Source of the DNA: an uncultured Lachnospiraceae bacterium | GTDB lineage: Bacteria > Bacillota > Clostridia > Lachnospirales > Lachnospiraceae | DNA: 64,000 nucleotides | Reading direction: 5' to 3' | Assembly (NCBI GenBank): GCA_947176505.1 | Contig: CAMWQW010000005.1 | Location: 1-64,000 of the forward strand | Part shown: positions 23,872 to 33,047 of the stretch, one piece after another | How the letters are laid out: the number at the start of each line of letters is the position of its first letter | Position numbering within the stretch: the first letter of the stretch is position 1 | Notes under the pieces: generated by a model | Told to the model about the DNA's origin: nothing | What the model saw: only the letters and a program-made list of their open reading frames with translations | Databases searched by the model: none | Made by a program: the position numbers and the translations under genes

Positions 23872-24444
23872 ATGGATGATAATGAAAGAAATGTATTTCC
23901 GGAAAAGGTGCAAAGAAATTATGTGGGATATGAGTATAAAGAAATCGTAGTGGATAGTAATATGGCTGCGTTACTGCTGGACGGATATGAGAATTTCGGA
24001 TGGGAAGTGAATGAAAGCTTACCGGAGAGCAGTATAGGGGGGAAAACGAGCATCAGCGGCAGGACGGTGATACGGCTGAAGCGTGACCGTAAAATCCTTA
24101 ATAAAGCAGAGCTTACCAGATTGCAGAGAAATTTTGAGGCGTGTGTTTCGCAAATACAGATGCTGGAGGCAAGGAAAACGTCTGTTGCAACTGCTTATGC
24201 TATAATCGTTGGTGTGGTCGGAACAGCATTTATAGCGGGCTCTACTTTTGCAGTGACGGCACAGCCGCCTCATATTATTTTGTGCATTGCTCTTGCAGTT
24301 CCGGGATTTCTTGGATGGACATTTCCGTATTTTCTTTATAAGAAGATTGCAGGCAAGCAGACGGAAAAGATTACGCCGTTAATCGAGGCAAAATACGATG
24401 AGATTTATGAGTTGTGCGAAAAGGGAAATAAATTACTGTATTGA
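23872..24444 (+). CDS. Membrane protein of unknown function in two-component operon
   Basis: 190 residues from the ATG at 23872 (GGAGG 12 bases before); an upstream TTG at 23848 overlaps the kinase gene more deeply. The N-terminal 75 residues are soluble (NYVGYEYKEIVVDSNMAALL, RTVIRLKRDRKI), followed by a coiled-coil helix, two membrane helices (about 110-132 and 137-156) and a short helical tail. No family was recognised. Probably co-transcribed with the two-component genes. Confidence 0.75.
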   Translation: MDDNERNVFPEKVQRNYVGYEYKEIVVDSNMAALLLDGYENFGWEVNESLPESSIGGKTSISGRTVIRLKRDRKILNKAELTRLQRNFEACVSQIQMLEARKTSVATAYAIIVGVVGTAFIAGSTFAVTAQPPHIILCIALAVPGFLGWTFPYFLYKKIAGKQTEKITPLIEAKYDEIYELCEKGNKLLY

Positions 24445-24535
24445 CACTGGAAAGGGTCAAGAATATGCGCAGTAGACAGGAGAGAGCTTTTCCCCAATCA
24501 GGGGTTAATAAATATGAACAAATGGAGGAAAAATC

Positions 24536-25144
24536 ATGAAAGTTGATGCAAAATTAATGAAGTGGACAAGGGAGCCTAAGCAGTATACTGTCACGGAGGA
24601 AAGGGTAGAGATGATTACTGAACCATTTACGGATTTATGGCAGAGAACATACTATCATTTCCGCAATGACAATGCGCCTGTGTTACAGATGAGCACAGAC
24701 GAGAAGTACTTTTCCTTTGTGGTAAAGACTGAATTTGATACGAAAGTGCGTTATGACCAGAGTGGAATTGTAATGTATCTGAATAGTGACAACTGGCTTA
24801 AGGCGTCCATGGAATATGAAAATGAACAGACACAACGCTTGGGTAGTGTCGTGACAAACAACGGATATTCTGATTGGGCTTCGGTGGATGTTGATGCCTC
24901 AATTAAGTCTATGTGGTTCCGCTTTAGCCGCAGGGAAAATGATTTCTGTATTGAGAACTCTGCAGACGGGCAGGACTTTAAGCAAATGCGCATCTGCCAT
25001 ATGTTTAATGCAGAAGATACTATTCAATTTGGGATTTATGCGTGCAGTGCGGAAGACTCTTCCTTTAAGGCATCATTTACGGATATGGAGCTCACAGAGT
25101 GCAGGTGGCTTCCACATGACGGGCAGGCACCGGATGAAGACTGA
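24536..25144 (+). CDS. DUF1349 family protein (concanavalin-like fold)
   Basis: 202 residues. The pattern TDLWQRTYYHFRNDNAPVL, FSFVVKTEFDTKVRYDQSG, WLKASMEYENEQTQRLG and VVTNNGYSDWAS is diagnostic of DUF1349, a family of about 200-residue concanavalin A-like proteins that includes yeast Ree1 relatives. No secretion signal. The start has GGAGGAAAAA. It is convergent with the AraC-type gene, separated by a stem-loop at 25211-25236. Catalytic activity has not been established for the family. Confidence 0.9.
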   Translation: MKVDAKLMKWTREPKQYTVTEERVEMITEPFTDLWQRTYYHFRNDNAPVLQMSTDEKYFSFVVKTEFDTKVRYDQSGIVMYLNSDNWLKASMEYENEQTQRLGSVVTNNGYSDWASVDVDASIKSMWFRFSRRENDFCIENSADGQDFKQMRICHMFNAEDTIQFGIYACSAEDSSFKASFTDMELTECRWLPHDGQAPDED

Positions 25145-25210
25145 GAGAATTAACGGAACAAGGTGAGAAGGCAGAAAGATTTTTACCGTATCACATGCAA
25201 GGAACACTTA

Positions 25211-25236
25211 GACGATATCAAAATATTAATATCGTC
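25211..25236. terminator. Stem-loop between convergent genes
   Basis: GACGATAT (25211-25218) and ATATCGTC (25229-25236) pair perfectly around a 10-base loop. No strong T-run follows on either strand, so termination is possible but not certain. Confidence 0.5.
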
Positions 25237-25263
25237 CAAATGTTCATGCTGTCTTCTGCTTTA

Positions 25264-26235
25264 TTACATTACTTTCCGAACCGGTCTGACAAATTTCCAG
25301 AACCGTTCCGGGTCATGATAGAAGTAAAAGATTCTGCCGGGAGCTGTGTCGAGACAGTAACCGGCGGAATCATAATCGTATGCTTTCATGGCAGCCTCGA
25401 TTTTTTCTTCCACACATTGGTTTTCTTTCTCGAAGTCAAAGGGACCGTGCTCAAAGACGAGATATTCGCTTTCGGGTACGTCGATTAAAAGCATTTGCGG
25501 TGGAACGTCGCCGTCATAATCAAGCGGAAGGCGTACGCCATAGCACTCTGCAAGGGGGATTCCCCAACTACAGATTCTGCCGGTAGGTTCATTGATATAT
25601 GCCATAATCTGACCGCTTCCGCTGTTTGCGTCATCGCCGCCCATATCGTCCAATTTGCCTTTGATGCTGTCAAGCAGACCGCAAATCGTTTCGTAGTCTT
25701 GTCCCGGAATGAGATTTTGTTTTTGCCAGAAATCCCAGTACCCGATACTTTCGTAGTTTTTAATATGCAGAAATTTATGTGCCGGAATCGTTACAAAATA
25801 AGTTTTAATTTCTTGGCTGGTGTTTTTCATATTAATTGCTCCTATTTCTGATAAGTAACAGTCGAAAGGCTTTATGATAGTCCGAAGCACAACAGGTTCC
25901 GGGTGCCTGCGGTACTCGCTGGGGGTAATGCCATAGGCTTCTTTAAAAGCACGCGTGAAGGCTTCATGTGAAGAAAATCCGTACCGTAAAGCAATATCCA
26001 GTATCCCGTCGTCGGTATCTCTGAGTTCTTTCAGCGCAAAGGCTAATCTTCGATACCGCAGATAATCCCTGAATTGCATTCCGGAAATTTCTTTGAATTT
26101 TTTGGAAATATAGAATTCGGAGTAGCCGGATTCCTTGGAAAGATAACTTAACGACAGCGATTCGCTATCATGCTTTTTGATATGCAGGTCTATTTCGCAA
26201 ATCATATCTTGTATCCGCCGCTGCCATTCATACAT
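25264..26235 (-). CDS. AraC-family regulator with GyrI-like effector domain
   Basis: 323 residues. Residues 10-110 hold the two AraC HTH motifs (LSLSYLSKESGYSEFYISKK and ILDIALRYGFSSHEAFTRAF, then YGITPSEYRR). The remaining 200 residues are a SRPBCC-unrelated GyrI-like/AraC effector-binding domain (YFVTIPAHKFLHIKNYES, YLVFEHGPFDF) that binds small hydrophobic molecules in relatives such as Rob and BmrR. The target is unknown; the convergent DUF1349 gene is a neighbour, not an obvious target. Confidence 0.9.
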   Translation of the reverse strand: MYEWQRRIQDMICEIDLHIKKHDSESLSLSYLSKESGYSEFYISKKFKEISGMQFRDYLRYRRLAFALKELRDTDDGILDIALRYGFSSHEAFTRAFKEAYGITPSEYRRHPEPVVLRTIIKPFDCYLSEIGAINMKNTSQEIKTYFVTIPAHKFLHIKNYESIGYWDFWQKQNLIPGQDYETICGLLDSIKGKLDDMGGDDANSGSGQIMAYINEPTGRICSWGIPLAECYGVRLPLDYDGDVPPQMLLIDVPESEYLVFEHGPFDFEKENQCVEEKIEAAMKAYDYDSAGYCLDTAPGRIFYFYHDPERFWKFVRPVRKVM

Positions 26236-26425
26236 TTTTGTAACCCCGCCAATTCATGTTTTATTTTTTGAGCCAGCTCAATTTCTTCAACTGTTCTGTA
26301 CTTATTATACAGAATTAAGAAGGAATTTACTTGATTTTATTTGTGGAAAATGTGGTTCCAATATAGATAATAATTGAAAAGAGGCAATAAAAGCGTTACA
26401 GTTTATTTTAGGAGGCGGTGAAAAC

Positions 26426-27088
26426 ATGGCAAAAATCTTAGTCGTAGAAGACGAAAAAAATATGCAGGATATTATCGCTGCATATATGCAAAAAGGCGGG
26501 CATACATGTCTGACCGCAGACGATGGGGTAGAGGCATTGATGATTCTTAAGAATAGTCCGGTGGATTTGATGATATTAGACATTATGATGCCACATATAG
26601 ATGGTTTTTCCGTTTGTAAAATGGCAAGAGAAATGAGCAATATGCCGATTGTCATGCTGACTGCCAAGAGCGAGGAGAGTGATAAACTGAGGGGATATGA
26701 GTATGGCGCCGATGACTATATGACCAAGCCTTTCAGTCCTAAAGTCCTGCTGGCAAAGGTCAATGCCTTGCTCCGCCGCGTATCCTCTGAACCGGCAGAC
26801 ACATTAAATGCAGGGGATGTTACGGTTGTGCCATCTTCCCATCAGGTTTATGTTGAGGGAGAAGAAGTTGCGCTTACGCATAAGGAGTATGAGCTGCTTT
26901 GTTTCTTCATGGCTAATCCCGAACAGGTTTTTACCCGTGAGCAGTTACTTAACAGGGTTTGGGGATATGATTTTGAGGGAACTTCCCGCACGATAGACAC
27001 GCATATCAAGACTTTACGACAGAAGTTGGGTAGTGAAGGAAGACATATCGTCACGCTCATTCGTTCCGGATATAAATTTGAAAGGTAG
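26426..27088 (+). CDS. OmpR-family response regulator
   Basis: 220 residues. Receiver with VVEDE, phospho-acceptor D52 in ILDIMMPHIDG and KPFSPKVLL, then a winged-helix domain (LTHKEYELLCFFM, RTIDTHIKTLRQKLG). A strong AGGAGG lies before the start. It is followed by its kinase after eight bases. The ABC exporter genes beginning at 28310 lie downstream past a terminator and are a plausible regulon. Confidence 0.95.
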   Translation: MAKILVVEDEKNMQDIIAAYMQKGGHTCLTADDGVEALMILKNSPVDLMILDIMMPHIDGFSVCKMAREMSNMPIVMLTAKSEESDKLRGYEYGADDYMTKPFSPKVLLAKVNALLRRVSSEPADTLNAGDVTVVPSSHQVYVEGEEVALTHKEYELLCFFMANPEQVFTREQLLNRVWGYDFEGTSRTIDTHIKTLRQKLGSEGRHIVTLIRSGYKFER

Positions 27089-27096
27089 GGGTTAGA

Positions 27097-28173
27097 ATGA
27101 AATTATCTGATAGTTTTATGCTTCGAACTGTCCGTAAGAAAATATTGTTCATTTCAAAACTGGCAGGCTTTCTGCTGATCTTTTCCTATGTAGTTTCAGT
27201 GAATTTGGAGATTGATTCCGACGTTTCACATTTTATGTGGATACTTTTTGTGATTGCTATTGTCCTGACTGTTGACTTTTTAATGGGATATTTCATTTCA
27301 AGACCTGTTTCAAAGCTAAGCCGGACCGCACACAGGATGGCAAATTTGGATTTTTCAGAACTTTGTGATATTTCATCGGATGATGAATTCGGGGAATTGT
27401 CGGCAAGTCTGAATGTGATGTCTGACAATTTGCAGCAGGCGTTTTCCAAATTGGAGGCGGCAAATGTGCAGCTTGAGAAAGATGTGGAGATGGAGCGGCG
27501 GTTATTAGCTGAGCGCAAAGAACTTGCGGATGCTCTTTCCCATGAAATGAAAACGCCGCTTGGAGTTATCCGTGCCTATGCCGAGGGTATGCAGGATGAA
27601 ACTGATGAGAGCAAAAAGCAGAAATATTCGGAGATTATAATAGCGGAGACAGACAAGATGAGTCGTCTGATTACCACTTTGTTAGATTTATCCGCTCTGG
27701 AAAGCGGTGCGTCAGCGCTTACCTATGAAAGGTTTGACTTTGTGGAATTTCTGGAAACAATTGCCGGACGGCTTTTGATCGATGTGCCGGAAGCCTGTTA
27801 TGAATTACAGTACGAACTGCCGGAACAAAGTGTTTATGTTTATACGGATATAGCCCGTATGGAGCAGGTTTTGAACAACCTTATTGTCAATGCAGCAAAG
27901 AATGTATCGGTAAACGGCATTATAAAATTATCATTAGTTGAACAAGGCGGTATGCTGCACTTTGCTGTTTTTAATCAGGGCACTTGTATACCGCAGGAGA
28001 AACTCTCTAAAGTCTGGGAGAAGTTTTATCGTGATAACAATACAAAATATAACGGTTCAGGATTAGGTCTTGCCATTGTCGCGCAGGTTTTGTCCATGCA
28101 GAATTTAGAGTATGGCGCAAGAAATTTGCCGGATGGCGTCGAGTTTTTCTTCTCTATCCCCACAGTACAATAA
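27097..28173 (+). CDS. Sensor histidine kinase
   Basis: 358 residues. Two membrane helices (about 18-36 and 47-68) enclose a short loop, then HAMP (69-120) and a coiled coil. His149 lies in ALSHEMKTPLGVI; ATP-binding motifs are NNLIVNAAKNVS, the reduced G-box FNQGTCIPQEKL and GSGLGLAIVAQVL. The G1 box has FNQGT instead of the common DTG, a mild deviation. Operon with the response regulator; a clear terminator follows at 28212. Confidence 0.93.
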   Translation: MKLSDSFMLRTVRKKILFISKLAGFLLIFSYVVSVNLEIDSDVSHFMWILFVIAIVLTVDFLMGYFISRPVSKLSRTAHRMANLDFSELCDISSDDEFGELSASLNVMSDNLQQAFSKLEAANVQLEKDVEMERRLLAERKELADALSHEMKTPLGVIRAYAEGMQDETDESKKQKYSEIIIAETDKMSRLITTLLDLSALESGASALTYERFDFVEFLETIAGRLLIDVPEACYELQYELPEQSVYVYTDIARMEQVLNNLIVNAAKNVSVNGIIKLSLVEQGGMLHFAVFNQGTCIPQEKLSKVWEKFYRDNNTKYNGSGLGLAIVAQVLSMQNLEYGARNLPDGVEFFFSIPTVQ

Positions 28174-28211
28174 AAGAACATCTAACGCCGAGTCCGCGCA
28201 GCGGATCTCGT

Positions 28212-28234
28212 AAACGAGCTATGCTCGTTTTTTT
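28212..28234 (+). terminator. Rho-independent terminator
   Basis: AAACGAGC (28212-28219) pairs with GCTCGTTT (28223-28230) around TAT, followed by T to 28234. It separates the two-component pair from the ABC operon. Confidence 0.88.
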
Positions 28235-28309
28235 CACCGCAATTTCACACCACCACCACCTCAATTTCACTCCGCGCTTATATGATAACAGCATATAGGA
28301 GGTGAATGT

Positions 28310-28462
28310 ATGTTTTTAGGAATCGAATGGTATTGGTGGATTGTGATTGCAGCGGTGCTTGTAATTTCTATTCCACTGAAAGTAAAGTTTATGAAGTGGT
28401 GGAGTAAACGTGAACAGGATAAGAAAAAGGTACGGTACGAAAGATGGGGTGATGAAGAGTGA
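28310..28462 (+). CDS. 50-residue single-pass membrane protein
   Basis: Starts at the ATG at 28310 after AGGAGGTGAA. The N-terminus is a tryptophan-rich membrane helix (LGIEWYWWIVIAAVLVI), followed by a very basic cytoplasmic tail (KWWSKREQDKKKVRYERW). The stop overlaps the ATPase start by four bases, so it is translated with the ABC transporter and may be a small accessory subunit. It is too short for most automatic annotation. Confidence 0.8.
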   Translation: MFLGIEWYWWIVIAAVLVISIPLKVKFMKWWSKREQDKKKVRYERWGDEE

Positions 28463-29307
28463 TTGAGGTTAAGAATTTGACTTATTCATATGGCAAGGAT
28501 AAGCAGGCGTTGCACGGGCTGAATTTTACGGTGCAAGACGGAGAAATTTTTGGATTTTTGGGTCCGAACGGAGCGGGGAAGTCGACAACGCAAAAGATAC
28601 TGACAGGAATTTTGAAAGGACATGGGGGAAAGGTATCGTTGCTCGGACAGGATATTTCGACCGCACACACACAGAGTTTTTTTCAAAAGATAGGCGTCCT
28701 TTTTGAATATCCTTATTTGTATGCAAATTTAAGCGCAGTGGACAATCTGAAATATTTTTCATCGTTCTATCCGAAAGCACAGTTGCGTGATGTGAATGAG
28801 TTATTGGAAGAATTGGAATTTAAGAGAGATTTTTTGAAAAAGCCGGTTTCTTCTTACTCGAAAGGTATGCGGCAGCGGGTGAGTATGGCGAGAGCTTTAA
28901 TCAGTAACCCGAAGCTGCTGTTTTTGGACGAGCCGACGAGCGGACTTGATCCTACAGGCGCAGTTTTATTTCGAAGAATTATTGAACAGGAGCGTAGGAA
29001 GGGGACGACAGTATTCCTGACGACTCACAATATGCTGGATGCCGACCTGCTTTGCGATCGAGTGGCTTTCCTGTCCGGAGGAAATATTGTTGCACTGGAT
29101 ACTCCGCGGAATCTGAAAGAACAAAACAGCAGTAAGCGCATCGTGATTACCTATTTGCATCAGAGGAAAAGGGAAGAAAGAACTCTGGATGCATCGGAAT
29201 TGGAAACGGGTATTCCTTTTTTGCATGATGAAATTCTCAGTATCCATTCACAGGAGCCCACATTAGAGGATATGTTTATCCGATATACGGGCAAAGGGCT
29301 GAGCTAA
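28459..29307 (+). CDS. ABC transporter ATP-binding protein
   Basis: 282 residues, GTG start overlapping the small membrane protein. Walker A GPNGAGKST (about 36-44), Q-loop region, signature YSKGMRQRVSMARAL and Walker B LFLDEPTSGLDP, with the H-loop in FLTTHNM. The C-terminal 60 residues are the extension typical of single-subunit drug or peptide exporters. It is followed by two different ABC-2-type permease genes, so the transporter is probably a heterodimeric exporter. The substrate is unknown. Confidence 0.95.
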   Translation: MIEVKNLTYSYGKDKQALHGLNFTVQDGEIFGFLGPNGAGKSTTQKILTGILKGHGGKVSLLGQDISTAHTQSFFQKIGVLFEYPYLYANLSAVDNLKYFSSFYPKAQLRDVNELLEELEFKRDFLKKPVSSYSKGMRQRVSMARALISNPKLLFLDEPTSGLDPTGAVLFRRIIEQERRKGTTVFLTTHNMLDADLLCDRVAFLSGGNIVALDTPRNLKEQNSSKRIVITYLHQRKREERTLDASELETGIPFLHDEILSIHSQEPTLEDMFIRYTGKGLS

Positions 29308-29335
29308 TAGGCGTATGCAGGAGGAGGTTAGAGTG

Positions 29336-30328
29336 ATGAAAAGTTTTTGTTCTTTGTTTAAAAAGGATCTCAAACTCTTGGTATCGGGAAAGTTTTTCCT
29401 CATGTCGATAGGGTTTCTCTTTCTTTATACATTGTATGTGAATTTGGGGTATGTCAGGATTATGGACGCCGGGATTTATAATGTATATCTATATGACCCG
29501 GTGGGAACACAGAAGACAATTTCTCCGTCAGTGCATAAGATTTCCACGAAGGAAGAGTTCGATGGTGCACTGCTTAACGATACAAACAGCGTAGGTATTG
29601 ACGTCGGTACAGGCGAGCCAGAGCTGGTATTTTACAGGGGAGCGGAAGGTATGGACAGACACCGGGCTGATTACGCGTCAGCGCTCATGTATCCGTCAGA
29701 AAGCCTCCATGCCGAGGTTATTGGCTGCAATACACCGGAGCAAAAGGCACGTAAGGAAATTACATGTGAACTATTGTTTTTTGAGATTGCGGCTGTCGGT
29801 TTTCTTGGAATTGCCTCCGTGTTGTTTAAAGAAAAGGGGATGGGTGTCATTCGAGTCCATGCCGTGCTGCCAATACGAAGAAATCTGTTTCTTCTATCCA
29901 AGCTGACCGTTTTTTTGCTGTCTGATCTTGTTTTTGCCGTTCTGCTTACGGCGCTTAATGTCGGATTGGCAGATATGGCAGCTATATTGCCCGCAGTACT
30001 GCTTCAAACGATGATTTTGTCAGTTATTATGGCGCTGACGGGATTAATTTGCGCTTTATTGTTAAAGGATTTTCGCCAGTTTACGTTGCTGTATCTATTG
30101 ATTACCATATTTGCTGCGACACCGGTTTTTATGGCTGCCAATACGACGGTAAAGCCGGAATGGATTCGTTACCATCCGTTTTACCATATTTATATGGGAT
30201 TGAAAAATGCGTACTTTGGAATGCCGGTAGATAATCTGCTTTATTATGCGGGCTGTATGGCGGCAATCATGGCGTTGTTTGCGGGGGCATGGTATGTATT
30301 TCACAGAGAGGTAGAAAAGGAGGGGTAA
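29336..30328 (+). CDS. ABC-2-type permease subunit 1
   Basis: 330 residues from the ATG at 29336, which is properly spaced from GGAGGAGG; the frame from 29315 begins inside that site. One N-terminal helix (about 18-38), an external domain of about 110 residues (YLYDPVGTQKT to MYPSESLHAEV), then six helices (about 145-325). The same architecture is found in the second permease. Together with the ATPase it forms an exporter of the ABC-2 superfamily. Confidence 0.88.
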   Translation: MKSFCSLFKKDLKLLVSGKFFLMSIGFLFLYTLYVNLGYVRIMDAGIYNVYLYDPVGTQKTISPSVHKISTKEEFDGALLNDTNSVGIDVGTGEPELVFYRGAEGMDRHRADYASALMYPSESLHAEVIGCNTPEQKARKEITCELLFFEIAAVGFLGIASVLFKEKGMGVIRVHAVLPIRRNLFLLSKLTVFLLSDLVFAVLLTALNVGLADMAAILPAVLLQTMILSVIMALTGLICALLLKDFRQFTLLYLLITIFAATPVFMAANTTVKPEWIRYHPFYHIYMGLKNAYFGMPVDNLLYYAGCMAAIMALFAGAWYVFHREVEKEG

Positions 30329-30334
30329 GGAGGC

Positions 30335-31348
30335 ATGAGAGGTTTACGGTATCAACTAAAAAGTATATTACATGACAAGTTCTGTCTGATGACTTTCCTT
30401 CTGCCGATTGCGGTTGCGGCAGCTTTGAATTTTGCCGGCAGTATCGATTTTTCTTCTTTGGATGAACCATTGTGTTTTGGCGTTTTGAAAGAAGACTTAT
30501 CCGTACAGACTATCGAATGGCTGGAACGATACGGAACAGTTACAACTTATACAACGTCAGAAGAGCTGACAGAGGCAATTAATGAACCGTCAACGAATCT
30601 GATTGGTGTGAGGGCAGACGGAGACGGTATTCAAACGCTTGTGTCCGGTGACGAATTGGATATTTTTCGTCAAACCGCCGATACGCTCCCGATTCTGTAC
30701 GCACAACGTGACATTGCTTCGCAGGAGACAATTCAGGTTTTAGAACGTCCTGATGTAATGGCGGGTTTTCAAGATTTGTTTATTGCTGTCACGCTTATCG
30801 TGGCTATGTTTATGGGGTGCACGTTTAATGCGATGAACATTATCTCCGAGAAAGAGGACGGCGTGGCTTTTGTCAACGAGATTTTACCGATGACGCACAG
30901 AGAATATTTGATACAAAAGATGATTGTCGGATTCATATGCGGTAGTTTGTCAGCGTTTGTCACGGCATGTATATGCTTCCCGCTGTCTGTGCAAAATGCA
31001 GTTCTAATGCTGCTGCTCATTGTACTTTCGGCATTTGCAGCCGCCTTAATTGGTTTGTTTATCGGTAAGATTTCAAGCGGATTGATGGTCGGTGTGACAT
31101 ATATTAAAATCGTAATGCTGCTGTTTATGGCAGTACCGATTGTCAGTTTCCTTGTGAAGGTTAGCAACCCGTTCCTTGCGGCAATGTTCTATCTTGTTCC
31201 TTCACAGGCAGCTTTCGAGGGGATTATGGATTTATCGGCAGGCAGAAGAACGGTGCCGATAACAGATATTCTGATTATTTTGGTGCACTGTGTGATTTTG
31301 GTGTCGGCGTATTTGCTTACTTCTAGGTGGAAAAAGAAGAATATCTGA
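30335..31348 (+). CDS. ABC-2-type permease subunit 2
   Basis: 337 residues, six bases after subunit 1. The N-terminal helix (CLMTFLLPIAVAAALNFAG) is followed by an external domain with LCFGVLKEDLSVQTIEWLE and TSEELTEAINEPSTNLIG, a periplasmic-binding-like segment seen in ABC-2 permeases, then six helices. MNIISEKEDGVAFVNEILP is the cytoplasmic coupling region. The operon ends at the stem-loop 31401-31448. Confidence 0.88.
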   Translation: MRGLRYQLKSILHDKFCLMTFLLPIAVAAALNFAGSIDFSSLDEPLCFGVLKEDLSVQTIEWLERYGTVTTYTTSEELTEAINEPSTNLIGVRADGDGIQTLVSGDELDIFRQTADTLPILYAQRDIASQETIQVLERPDVMAGFQDLFIAVTLIVAMFMGCTFNAMNIISEKEDGVAFVNEILPMTHREYLIQKMIVGFICGSLSAFVTACICFPLSVQNAVLMLLLIVLSAFAAALIGLFIGKISSGLMVGVTYIKIVMLLFMAVPIVSFLVKVSNPFLAAMFYLVPSQAAFEGIMDLSAGRRTVPITDILIILVHCVILVSAYLLTSRWKKKNI

Positions 31349-31400
31349 TATATAATGCGGCAGTTTTTATAATATAAATTGATTGAGAAATGTGTGCAGA

Positions 31401-31448
31401 TATACTAAAATAAACGCAGGCTTAACAGCTTGCGTTTATTTTAGTATA
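31401..31448. terminator. 18-bp perfect inverted repeat, likely bidirectional terminator
   Basis: Bases 31401-31418 are the exact reverse complement of 31431-31448, with a 12-base loop. The T-rich right arm suits termination of the ABC operon. It ends just before the ribosome binding site of the esterase gene, so it could also act on that transcript. Confidence 0.8.
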
Positions 31449-31461
31449 GGGGGAAACGATT

Positions 31462-33021
31462 ATGACCAAAACATTTTGCTTCGATGATGTTCCGGTGCTT
31501 GAAACGACCGGAGGAAAACTGAAAGGATATTTTTACAACGGGGAATATATTTTTAAGGGAGTGCCATATGCTTATGCGGATAGATTTCAGATGCCGAAGG
31601 AAACCAAATGGGACGGGGTAAAAGAAGCAAATTCCTATGGATTTGTATGTCCGCTTATGAAGAAAGATACTCCCTGCGCAGAATTGTTGGTGCCACACCG
31701 CTATTGGCCGCAGGATGAACATTGCCAGAATCTGAATATCTGGACCAAGAGTCTGGATGGCGGAAAGAAAATGCCTGTTGTTGTGTGGCTGCACGGAGGA
31801 GGATACTTTGCGGGTTCTTCAATCGAGCAGGCTGCCTACGACGGATTTAATATGTGTATGAATGGGGACGTAGTAGTCGTGTCTATTAATCATCGTCTGA
31901 ACATTCTCGGATATCTGGATTTATCTTTGTTTGGTGAGAAATACAAGAATTCAGGCAATGCAGGTCACGCGGATATGGTTGCGGCGCTTAAATGGATTCA
32001 CGACAATATTACATTATTTGGCGGTGATCCTGATAATGTAACAATTTTCGGGCAATCAGGCGGCGGGATGAAAGTTGCGGATTTGATGCAGATTGCAGAG
32101 GCGGATGGACTCTTCCACAGAGGACTTATCATGAGTGGTGTAAATGATGCGCTGCATATGCCGCCATGTACGGGAGATGGAAGGGAAATTGTCACGGAGA
32201 TTTTGAAGGAACTTGATATCCCTGAAAATGAGGTGGAAAAACTAGAATCGGTTCCGTACTATGAACTTGTGAGGGCATATATGAAAATCAGTCCGGCAAT
32301 TGCAAAGCGGGGAGGGTATATTGGCGGCGGTCCGCTCGTCAACGATTATTACAAAGGAAATCCGCTTGATTATGGATTCAGGGAGCATGCATTTGGGATT
32401 CCGCTTATGGTGGGAAGTGTATTCGGCGAGTTTGCATTTATGCCAGTGCCGTATGATAAGAATGTGCTGACCGAAGAGCAGATGAAAGAGGTTATCAAGC
32501 CTGTATACGGAGAACATACCGAAGAGATGATGGAGCTGTTTCGAGAGACTTTTCCCGGGAAAAATCCGACAGATCTGCTTTTCATTGACCGCGTGATGAG
32601 ACAGCCTTCAAAGCGTCTTGCCAGACTACATGCTGAAAAATGTAATATAGGCACTTATCTGTACGAATTTACGTTGGAGTTTCCTATATATCATGAGAAA
32701 ATTGCATGGCACTGCTCCGATATTCCGTTCTTTTTCCATAATACGGAGCTGGTGGAAGTGTGCCAGATTCCCGGCGTTAGAGAGAGGCTGGAGACACAGA
32801 TATTTGAGGCATTTATGTCATTTGCGAAGGACGGAAAGCCGCAATGTGTTACATTACCTGCTTGGGAGCCTGTGACACAAGATATGGAACCGACTATGAT
32901 TTTCGACAGAGAGTGCGAGCTGCGCTATCAGTTTGACGACAGACTATATGAGAGAATCGACAGCATCCTACCGCCGTTTGATATGATGAAAATGACAGAG
33001 GAGCAGAATGTCCAGCATTAA
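31462..33021 (+). CDS. Type B carboxylesterase
   Basis: 519 residues. Family signature positions: EHCQNLNIWTK, the oxyanion hole HGGGYFAGSS starting at residue 111, and the nucleophile elbow FGQSGGG with Ser199. The C-terminal His of the triad is probably in WHCSDIPFFFHN. No signal peptide, so cytoplasmic. These enzymes hydrolyse aromatic or aliphatic esters such as p-nitrobenzyl esters; the natural substrate is unknown. The start is preceded by GGGGGAAA. The exonuclease gene follows 26 bases later. Confidence 0.93.
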   Translation: MTKTFCFDDVPVLETTGGKLKGYFYNGEYIFKGVPYAYADRFQMPKETKWDGVKEANSYGFVCPLMKKDTPCAELLVPHRYWPQDEHCQNLNIWTKSLDGGKKMPVVVWLHGGGYFAGSSIEQAAYDGFNMCMNGDVVVVSINHRLNILGYLDLSLFGEKYKNSGNAGHADMVAALKWIHDNITLFGGDPDNVTIFGQSGGGMKVADLMQIAEADGLFHRGLIMSGVNDALHMPPCTGDGREIVTEILKELDIPENEVEKLESVPYYELVRAYMKISPAIAKRGGYIGGGPLVNDYYKGNPLDYGFREHAFGIPLMVGSVFGEFAFMPVPYDKNVLTEEQMKEVIKPVYGEHTEEMMELFRETFPGKNPTDLLFIDRVMRQPSKRLARLHAEKCNIGTYLYEFTLEFPIYHEKIAWHCSDIPFFFHNTELVEVCQIPGVRERLETQIFEAFMSFAKDGKPQCVTLPAWEPVTQDMEPTMIFDRECELRYQFDDRLYERIDSILPPFDMMKMTEEQNVQH

Positions 33022-33047
33022 ATGCAGCCGTCGTATGGAGGAAAGGT

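Noticed and set aside
31401-31448. Considered as an attachment site or IS end
   Set aside because: The 18-bp inverted repeat has no flanking duplication and no transposase; position after the ABC operon fits a terminator.
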